From NCBI GenBank assembly GCA_963662175.1, contig OY759224.1, positions 33,923,489 through 33,987,488 on the forward strand: a stretch of DNA of 64,000 bases, read 5' to 3'. A model generated the notes under the pieces. That model was not told where the DNA came from. It saw nothing but the letters and a program-made list of their open reading frames with translations, and searched no databases. The stretch comes from Aradus depressus (Eukaryota; Arthropoda; Insecta; Hemiptera; Aradidae). Position numbers and translations under genes: made by a program. This document shows, piece by piece, positions 56,999 through 64,000 of the stretch (position 1 is the first letter of the stretch; the number at the start of each line of letters is the position of its first letter).

Positions 56999-57804
56999 GT
57001 GATCCCGACGAAGTGTTGCTTGTGAGCTGTTACTATTGTGGACACAGTTTTGTCAGTTTGGGCAAACTCAGAAGACATATCCGGAAGCGGCACATTCATG
57101 TGAAGAGATTCAAGTGTGATTCTTGTAGCTTCACATCTGATCATTCGACAGATTTGAAGTTTCATATACTGGCCCAACATTCGAATTGGAAGTTATTCAA
57201 TAGTGACTATTGCACTTATACTTGGTCTGGTAATTTGAAACGCCATACTCAGTACAAAGATGCTGAGCAGAAGAAACCATTTTCGTGTGATTATTGTACA
57301 TACAGGAGTGGTGGTTCTAATGATTTGAAACGTCATGTGCGGGCTAAACATACGTTCGAGAAGCCATTTTTATGTGATTATTGCACTCATCGATGTGTAC
57401 ATGCTTCCAATATGAGACAACATATACTGGCCAAACATACGTTCGAGAAGCCATTCAAATGTGGTTATTGTACGTATACCTGTTCACGGTCAACCCATTT
57501 GAAAAGTCACATACTGTGCAAACATAAGGTCGAAAGGCCGTTCACATGTGATTATTGTACTTACACATGTGTCATTCCTACCTACATGAAATATCACGTG
57601 TGGTCAAAACATACGAAGGATAGACCATTCTCGTGTGACTATTGTACGTACAGATTTGTTCGGGCTTACTACTTAAAATATCACATAAAAGCGAAGCATC
57701 CAACTGCGTACTTATTGAAATGCTTTTATTGTTCTTATGTATGCGTTGAACGTTCAAAACTGAAGCGTCATATAATATCCAATCATGAGATTTTTTTTTG
57801 TTGA
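56999..57804 (+). CDS. C2H2 zinc-finger protein, terminal exon
   Basis: Acceptor ctctttgtttcag at 56998; the exon enters in phase 1, matching exons 1, 2a, 2b and 3 (model 1-2a-3-this exon gives 320 residues). It encodes nine consecutive finger positions with C-x2-C-x12-H-x4-H spacing: first CYYCGHSF...HIRKRH, second CDSCSFTS...HILAQH, third degenerate (SDYC replaces the CxxC, spacer shortened and last His lost: HTQYKDAE), then six regular fingers of the CDYCTY/CGYC/CFYC type ending HIISNH and EIFFC-stop. Linkers are TFEKPF, KVERPF, TKDRPF, near the TGEKPF consensus. Expected role: a nuclear, sequence-specific DNA-binding protein; target unknown. A 3' ATTAAA lies at 57882. Coding GC and codon use are clearly above the AT-rich flanks. 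Confidence 0.88.
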
Positions 57805-58500
57805 AAACTGTAGACCAGGCTCCTCTATAAGATGACGGCTGTTATTTTATTAACACTTTAAAATTAATCCGAACTTTGCATATTAAAAACAATGTTTTTA
57901 ATTACAATTTTTAATTGCAAGAACTTAATCTCTTTATTTATCCCTTATATCGAATGTTCTACTTTCGAACCCACAGATGGGGCCTTCCATGGTTTTCTGG
58001 TCACCAGGACCGTTAACCTAATCTCAACTCTCACCTGATTGGAAATAATGTCACTTTCTGAAAGAAATATGACGTTTTGACTATACAATTGGAAATATGA
58101 AAACTTTTTTAATCCTTCATAATATACAGTGTAATATTGTACGTTTCGCGACGCGGTTTTACTTTAAAAAAAAATGATATATATATTTGATTTACCTTTA
58201 CTCTAAGCTGCGGAGATTTTCTCTAAATGATTTATCTTTACTAAATTTAAATATTTAAAGGATGCCAGAGCGCCCATCTAATAGAACGATCATTAAATTT
58301 ACTGATTTTAATATATAAATTGGATTTCTATAGAACAAAGGCGAAAAGTTCGTTAAGCGAAGAGAGTTTTGAAAAACCAAATTGTTAAACCATTACTGAC
58401 CTAGGATAGACGCATGGGAAGCAAACTACTGAAATTTAGCCACTCATATTCAAAAGAGTATATTTACAAAAAAATTAATAATTAAAATTAAAAAAAACAT
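57805..58500 (+). other. 3' UTR and following AT-rich DNA
   Basis: A possible variant polyadenylation signal ATTAAA is at 57882-57887. Nothing else recognised. Confidence 0.4.
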
Positions 58501-59220
58501 AATATAAAATTTAAACCTTATTTGCTATGAAAGCTGTAGAGACAGGGGCTGGGTAGATAGCTGATTGGATGCTGGGGCCTGGATATATCTGCGGGGACTT
58601 TCGAGTGGAAAGGATGACTGCTGGCTGAGTTCCTCCTCAAGGTCTGGACTTCAACGGCTCATCTGGACTGGAGATTCCCTCGAAGGCTGCTGGATCTGAA
58701 CTCCTGATCTGCCCACCTCCACCTCTAGACTAGAACTCCAGACTTCCACTAGTCTCTTCGACTGCTGGATCAGAACTGACGATCCACTCTCCACTTCCTC
58801 GAGGCTCCTGGACTTGTTCCCCCTCTCCTTCTCTTTCCCCTTCTCCTCTGCTATCTTGGGAAGTTCTCGGCTTCTCCTTGGAGACTTCCAATTTGATCTT
58901 TGTCAATCTTTATGTTGGCATTTCAGACAGTTTTATATGCCACTAACAGCGGGCTTGGGGCTCTAATCCGGTAATATCTCCATTCTCTGTCAAACTGGGT
59001 TGTAAAAATCTGTATACTATCTCTACAAGTAGTTGATGGATGTACTAGGGTCCCTTTCCTCTACCTGACTCCTAGCCCCTTGGGTTAAATTTATTTCTCC
59101 ATACCTTATATATTATATATATATACTTCCACTACATACATTATTGCCACTACACATATTATTATTTATTTTATATTTTAAGGAATACATTTGGCCTAGT
59201 CGCAGGTTGACTACATTACA
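58501..59220. other. Unassigned, with a degenerate CTGGA/CTCC-rich stretch
   Basis: 58540-58900 is GC-richer, with recurring ctggatc / gaactcc words, suggestive of an old degraded repeat. No exon fits the gene's phase here. Confidence 0.35.
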
Positions 59221-59802
59221 ACAGTGTAAACTCTATATAGCGACACTTACGGGACTGCGCATTTTATGGCGTCATTGAGAGTTGTCGTTAAATGAAGAGA
59301 AGAAAAATCAATACATATTACATTACATTTAATATTATTTTACTATCATAATATGTATTTACTAATAAAGTTTAAAATTTACAAACAACAAACATTAATA
59401 TTGATACAAATAACAACGCTTATTGCTTATAGTCTGTTATCTTCTGACGTTTTTTGCTGCTCCAGTATTTTAAGGTAATCACAACAAACAAAAGAACGAA
59501 TTTCTTAGAATCTTCGGTACGTATGATGCCGACAGTCGAGGTAATACGTGCTAGACAATAAAGCAACAAAATAACAAACAAAAGACCGCACACAGCTGCA
59601 GTTCTTATTAATTTGGGCAACTTGAAAGTACTGTTTATTGCTTAGTAATGACGTATTGTTGTCGTTATTTAGAGTGGGTGTGATGCTACATAGAGTGTAT
59701 CATTGTATGGACAACAAGGTAAACCAACCAGATTCAAGTAATTTCGATGTTTTAGGGAGTTTGTCGTTAAATCGAGTGGCGTTAAAAGGGAGTTTACACT
59801 GT
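59221..59802. mobile_element. Short pogo/Tigger-type DNA transposon derivative
   Basis: Inverted ends ACAGTGTAAACTC (59221-59233) and GAGTTTACACTGT (59790-59802). Subterminal 'tatatagcgacacttacggg' and 'gagagttgtcgttaaatg' resemble the TAACGAC/TGTCGTTA-type ends of pogo-like elements. 582 bp with no recognisable transposase. Flanking TA is not clear on the left. Confidence 0.6.
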
Positions 59803-59843
59803 ATTTATAATCCCTTCTTATATACTTATAACCCCTTATTTTC

Positions 59844-59870
59844 GAGGGTGCCGGTAGCTCAGTGGTTAAC
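59844..59870 (+). mobile_element. SINE-B head fragment
   Basis: 'gagggtgccggtagctcagt' then ggtta; ends before the B box. Confidence 0.6.
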
Positions 59871-60137
59871 CGAACATTTTTTTATAACCCTCGACCCTTC
59901 TGTACCCTTAGTTGAACGTAAGACCTCACAGTCTTCATGCCTTCTCCTCAACCATCTATATTCATAGTAAGTTTCCTTGTTGTTCATCAATGTGTATATG
60001 TATGTGAATGTATTAGGATGTATATATGTATTTATGTGGAGTTGTATGAGTGAATGTATATTTATGTACCTATATATAATTTTAATCGATCACCCATTAT
60101 ATTTTTCTAATCTTGATACCCCCATGTTTGTTAGGCC

Positions 60138-60172
60138 CTGATGATGATATGAAATATATAGAAACGTTGGCA
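60138..60172 (+). other. CTGATGA-stem-GAAA signature
   Basis: CTGATGA, then TGATATGAAATATATA (possible weak stem ATAT/ATAT), then GAAACGTTGGC. Fifth distinct sequence context with this arrangement. Confidence 0.3.
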
Positions 60173-60296
60173 TTTGAATAGTATTTTTTTATAATATAAT
60201 TCGGGGATTCCCTCGACAGTGTTGTCAGTTTTATCTTCTTCTGGTTATAAACGGGACTTGTTTTCATTGCTCTTAGTATAGTTTATATGGAATCGA

Positions 60297-60505
60297 GGAG
60301 GGCGCCGGTAAAAAACGCCACCGAGACCCTTCGGTTGAGCGTGCCCTCTCGGACGGGACGTAAAGCCTGCATTATCTGTTTATATCTGAAGTAATTGAAT
60401 CTGGGTAGGCAACATGTAGAACTCCTATAGTAGACTAGGGCTCAAGTCCACCAGAGTGACAAAAGAGCGATATTATCTTGTTGAAGCTCGGGCATGAGTC
60501 ATAAT
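60297..60505 (+). mobile_element. SINE-B copy, internally deleted
   Basis: 'gagggcgccggtaaaaaacg', 'cggttgagcgtgccctctcg', 'actagggctcaagtccacca', 'gctcgggcatgagtcataat'. The region between head and body is missing. Confidence 0.7.
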
Positions 60506-60701
60506 TATAACCCCTTCTTTCTTCTTAAAATAATTTCTTTATACTAAACGTTCTTTCTCCGCCTACTTTTGTTCTTTTTTCAAGATTCTTATTGTTTTAC
60601 AATATTTTTATAATTATAAACCATGTAATTAGCAGCAGCACAAATGATAGTTCATCTGAATTATTATAAATTGTAATGTTAACATACTTTTCTGTTTGCA
60701 G

Positions 60702-60769
60702 ATTACCAGCTGGAAATTTCTGAAGATGTCAACTTCTTCCCGCAAAGTGCAGCCCTTCCGTTTATTTAG
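60702..60769 (+). CDS. Alternative terminal exon of the zinc-finger gene (no fingers)
   Basis: Acceptor acttttctgtttgcag ends at 60701. Entering in phase 1 it encodes YYQLEISEDVNFFPQSAALP-FI and a TAG at 60767-60769. The same phase as the zinc-finger exon means that splicing exon 3 (or 2a/2b) to it would give a short acidic protein (74 residues for 1-2a-3-this exon) lacking DNA-binding fingers. It is followed by ~200 bp of AT-rich sequence and an AATAAA. It could instead belong to a separate unrecognised gene. Confidence 0.5.
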
Positions 60770-60967
60770 TTAACAGTTAATGTTTTTCCTATTTATATTT
60801 TACTTATTGTAGTTACTAACTTTTGCTTCTTGTACATATCTGTACATATTTAATTTATTATTTCGTACTTGGCTTAGTTACATTTTATATTTTGTTATCA
60901 TTCATTTTGTTCATTCTGTTATATTCTATCACCCACTACTTATGATTTATCGATTGTAAATATGCAA

Positions 60968-60973
60968 AATAAA
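60968..60973 (+). terminator. Polyadenylation signal AATAAA after the alternative terminal exon
   Basis: AATAAA followed after a few bases by an A-rich stretch, 199 bp downstream of the TAG at 60769. A genomic A-run here could also reflect an old retroposed end. Confidence 0.45.
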
Positions 60974-61029
60974 GAAGAAAAAAAAGTTTTAACTGTCGCA
61001 TCTATCTATTATTATTGATATAAACATCA

Positions 61030-61525
61030 TATTCACTGCGGCATCAAAGGAAATGCAGAAGCCGACAAACTGGCAAGGGCTGCCACTACAGAAGGGCAAC
61101 CATGTAATGGAATATTAGCCTCGGACCTTCGTGCATCGTTCAAGCAAGCAGTATGGAGCGACTGGGAGCAGCAATGGTTGAAGTGAAGGGACAACAAGTT
61201 AAGAATGATAAAGTCCTCAGTCCGAGCTTGGGAAACTTCTTCGAGAACAGCCCGACGAGAGGAAGTTGTTCTGACCAGACTGAGGATTGGTCACACCCGT
61301 CTGACTCACGGTCACCTGATGAGTCGCAGTCCTCCACTGGACTGTACCACTTGTGGAACCCCGCTCACCGTACAACATCTGCTCACCGAATGTAGAAGGT
61401 ACGAGAGGCTAAGAGAGGTACTAGATCTTCCAGTGATGCTTTGTGAATCGCTGGGTGACGACGCCTCAGTTATTCACTTGGTAGTCAGGTTCCTACGTCA
61501 ATCTCGACTCATCACAGAAATCTAA
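61030..61525 (+). pseudogene. LINE ORF2 C-terminus: RNase H end and Cys-rich motif
   Basis: The frame starts in an RNase H-like block (HCGIKGNAEADKLARAATTE), continues SFKQAVWSDWEQQWLK, has one in-frame TGA (61184-61186), then RDNKLRMIKSSVRAWETSSR, RLRIGHTRLTHGHLMSRSPP, LDCTTCGTPLTVQHLLTEC and ends FLRQSRLITEI with a stop at 61525. GHxGIxGNxxAD and C-x2-C...H...C are hallmarks of Jockey/I/Loa-type LINEs with RNase H. The 3' UTR continues to an A-rich tail near 61715-61748. The same RLTHGHL block begins the LINE that gave the 166-bp array. Confidence 0.8.
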
Positions 61526-61750
61526 CAAATACCCGCTCCAACTCTACTATACCCCCCGGTTTCCTTGCATAATGTCCCACTAATCTGTAGCACCCAGTAA
61601 TTCATAATTTCTCTCCAAATTGCCTGTCCCACCCCTCCGTTCGCCCCCCAGTTTCTCTGCGGGATCTCTTACTTATTTGAACAGTTAGGCATCAATGACC
61701 CTCGTGGTTGATATGCCATAAAAAAACCAATAAAAAAAACAAAAAACTAA
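61526..61750 (+). mobile_element. LINE 3' UTR and A-rich tail
   Basis: C-rich UTR then 'aaaaaaaccaataaaaaaaa'. It belongs with 61030-61525. Confidence 0.6.
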
Positions 61751-61849
61751 TATTAGTTGGAACTAATTTTCAAACAATTAATTTCTTTAATTGTTAGTTG
61801 TAAGTATTGTTCAACTAATTGATTCATAACTGTAAACTATTAGTTCTAG

Positions 61850-62095
61850 TATCTGGAAGGTGAAGAAACCCTTGAGCATGCTGTCCTTTGGATCGGACGT
61901 TAAGTGATGGTCTCTTGTTCGAGCCTGTGTTATTATCAGACATTCGTTGAAGACCCCACCCTAACTAAACATTGGTAAAATTCAGGGCTCTCACAGTAGA
62001 GTCCTGCTCATATCCACCATAGCGGCGAAAAAGCTCTCTGGTAGTACGGAATATGACCTCATGGTTAGAGCCCGGCGATGAGTCACAAAAACAAA
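61850..62095 (+). mobile_element. SINE-B copy, 5'-truncated
   Basis: 'gagcatgctgtcctttggat', 'ctgctcatatccaccatagc' and terminal 'gcgatgagtcacaaaaa'. Directly followed by another copy in the same orientation. Confidence 0.75.
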
Positions 62096-62096
62096 C

Positions 62097-62310
62097 AGCG
62101 CCGGTAGCTCAGTGGTATACGTGCTTGCTTACTGAGCTCAAAATCGCGGGTTCGCAACCCAGCCGAGGCGCTAAGGTTTTTCATCTGTGAGGTGAAAAAC
62201 TTTGAGCATGCTGTTCTTTGGATCGGACTTATTAAGCGATGATCCCGAGCCTGTACGATGTCCTGTACTTACCCTAAGTGAGTAAACCTGTTTAGGCAAA
62301 CTTATATTTT
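62097..62310 (+). mobile_element. SINE-B copy with intact tRNA-like head
   Basis: 'gcgccggtagctcagtggta', 'gcgggttcgcaacccagcc', 'gctgttctttggatcggac'; truncated before the 3' third. Confidence 0.78.
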
Positions 62311-62915
62311 ATAGGTCAAATTTCTAGATTAGGTGTCGATTTCACAATACACAGTATGGCTGAGACTCCATGCATCAGCATCAGGTCTTCTCTGAAAATA
62401 TGCGAGCTATAAAAATTTTTGTAATGCATGTCCCTATCCGGTAAATATGTCGCAGGGATTTGATCGAATCTCTAACAGAATTGATCAATTCACGGGAGAT
62501 GTTAGAATGACAATTCGATCTAAATAACAATATTTAATTGTGCAATTGTATCTTATTTTTTTTATTTACTTGTAATTGATATTTTTTTATTTATTTTTTC
62601 TGTTGTATTTATTATTACATTTTATTTTATATTACGAGAAATTTCCTCATGTTTAATTACTATTATCATTATTATATAATTCTACTAGCGATTGTACTGC
62701 CCTAGCTGACTGCTCCCCTTAGACCTTGTCTTCTGGGAGGACCTAGCCGACGGATTTAATCATTAATTCTATTATTTCTGTAAACATTAAATGGCAAAAT
62801 GTGTCCTTAATTTTTGGAAAGGAATCTAAATCTACTATAAAACACTTTCAACTATCAGGCATGTGAACTATTGAATTCAACTTTATTTCATAGTGGTTTA
62901 CATATTTTTCTTGAC
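62311..62915. other. AT-rich stretch, nothing recognised
   Basis: No element recognised. Confidence 0.4.
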
Positions 62916-62919
62916 AAAC

Positions 62920-64000
62920 TATGAAAGTAGATTTTAAAAGAAATGATCCTCTCCTGGTAGAAGTTAGTTTTGAGAAACTATTTCTAAGGAGAATCCTTTC
63001 CATACTGGATGGTCAAAACATCATCCCGGATGTGTTTGGTTTCCGAAAACACCTCTCTACATTACACAAAGTGCTGGCGTTCCACATGGTAGTATCCTCC
63101 TGGGTCATATCCTCTACACAATATACACAGCTGATATCCTCACCCATCCTTCAACACTACTCCACGCGTTCGTAGATGATACTGCAATCCTCTCTTCTCA
63201 TCCCGACCCAGTCCTATCACCCAGACACTTCCAAGATCACCTGATATCCTTTCAGTCCTGGTACAAAAAGTGGAGAGTGAAGGTGAACGATAAGAAGTCA
63301 GCTCATATCGTCTTCACCCTTCGTCGAAAATATACCTGCCCTCCAGTGTATCTTACAACAATCGCATTTTTTTTTTTTTTTTTTTAACGAAATCCGCTAT
63401 ACTCGACAAACTACTAACTTGGAATCCTCACAAGAGACTGAAAAGACAAGAAATGAACAGTCATTATAAACTGTTAAGGTATGTCCACACTAGGCAACAA
63501 ATTGGTGGCAACATGTTGCCAACACTTTGACATGGCAACATGAAGTTGCTTCAATTGTATCTGGATACATGTCTGTGATGTTGTGCGTCCACACCACAAC
63601 CAGTCAAATGTTGAAAATGGACGTGAAAGCTGCTGGTGTTCAACGCAAAATGTTGTCAACACTGAGAGATGTTACCCATATAAGAGCGATGTTACCCATA
63701 TAAAACGGGATACACGGATACAAGCAACAAATTTCTTTGATGTATGCCGCCAAATGTTGACGAGTATCCATCAACATGCTGCTTGTTTACAGCAACATGT
63801 TCTCAACGTTGTGTTGACAACATGTTGCCAACAATTTGTTACCTGGTGTGTACTAAGCTTTACTAAACAAAAGATCCAAATTAACTTTGAAAACAAAACG
63901 ACATATATGCAACGCAGCACTCAAACCTATGTGGACTTGAACTCGGGGGTTCTGCCAATACTTCCAATCTCCAGCGCATCCAATGCTTCTTCATATTACG
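62920..64000 (+). pseudogene. Jockey-like LINE reverse transcriptase, interrupted by a MITE; runs off the window
   Basis: The first frame gives RRILSILDGQNIIPDVFGFR, an RT finger/palm segment. After a frame change come GVPHGSILLGHILYTIYTAD and the catalytic box AFVDDTAIL (FVDD at 63169-63180), then HLISFQSWYKKWRVKVNDKK and SAHIVFTLRRKYTCPPV. A T-run near 63367-63386 replaces a few codons. Then LTWNPHKRLKRQEMNSHYKL is cut by the MITE at 63477-63859, after which the coding sense resumes with LELGGSANTSNLQRIQCF. The middle and end align by eye with the LINE at 21940-22554. The Gln of GVPQGS is His here; with frameshifts this copy is dead. The C-terminus lies beyond 64000. Confidence 0.82.
63477..63859. 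mobile_element. 383-bp MITE, PIF/Harbinger-like, inside the LINE
   Basis: Ends AGGTATGTCCACAC... and, reversed, AGCTTAGTACACAC..., both continuing into 'aacaaattg' and 'ggcaacatgttg'; the inverted similarity extends about 45 bp. TTA flanks it at 63474-63476 and 63860-63862. The LINE frame is continuous across the empty site. Rich in aacatgttg palindromes. Confidence 0.7.

Overview
This is a eukaryotic, almost certainly insect, nuclear window. It is AT-rich, with spliced C2H2 zinc-finger coding exons, Jockey-like LINE relics, tRNA-derived SINEs, hAT and pogo/Tigger remnants and MITEs. I cannot name the species from sequence alone; a repeat-rich hemipteran such as a planthopper would fit, but that is only an impression. 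I see no bacterial operons, no CRISPR, no rRNA or functional tRNA gene, and no viral gene.

Layout. 1-5 kb: AT-rich DNA with two copies of a dispersed repeat (called D here), one carrying a 33-bp minisatellite, then a tRNA-derived SINE. 5.0-14.6 kb: two long copies of one element (5044-8432 and 11266-14636), each swollen by an internal 66-bp array and an internal ~143-bp array. They are separated by six copies of a 441-bp satellite that contains SINE sequence; a short copy of the same element lies at 39527-40029. 15.1-19.9 kb: about 37 copies of a 130-bp unit derived from the C-terminal coding end of a LINE. 21.7-22.9 kb: an inverted-repeat element with an 11-bp target duplication, invaded by a 5'-truncated Jockey-like LINE. 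25-29 kb: LINE tail, SINE, a 36-bp array, a MITE and a 165-bp array. 30.3-34.3 kb: a pogo/Tigger remnant containing a LINE fragment with a 13-bp target duplication; that fragment has grown into 19 copies of a 166-bp unit. 35-53 kb: mixed D, E, F and SINE-B repeats, MITEs and palindromic insertions.

The only convincing host gene is at 53.57-60.97 kb (+ strand). It has a short first exon, small acidic/IKLEP-type exons (one duplicated), and a terminal exon with eight intact zinc fingers and one broken one. A phase-matched alternative terminal exon with an AATAAA signal lies downstream. All internal exons are phase 1-1, so several isoforms are open. Its introns hold a hAT remnant (itself hit by a LINE), a palindromic retroposon, a SINE and a pogo-type element. 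The window ends with two more Jockey-like LINE relics, one split by a MITE with a TTA duplication.

The main theme is tandem arrays arising inside identifiable mobile elements: LINE C-termini (twice), a SINE, repeat D and an unclassified element. The second theme is a family of short, near-perfect palindromic insertions with 11-12 bp target duplications, several carrying a CTGANGA-stem-GAAA signature reminiscent of, but not identical to, hammerhead ribozyme cores.
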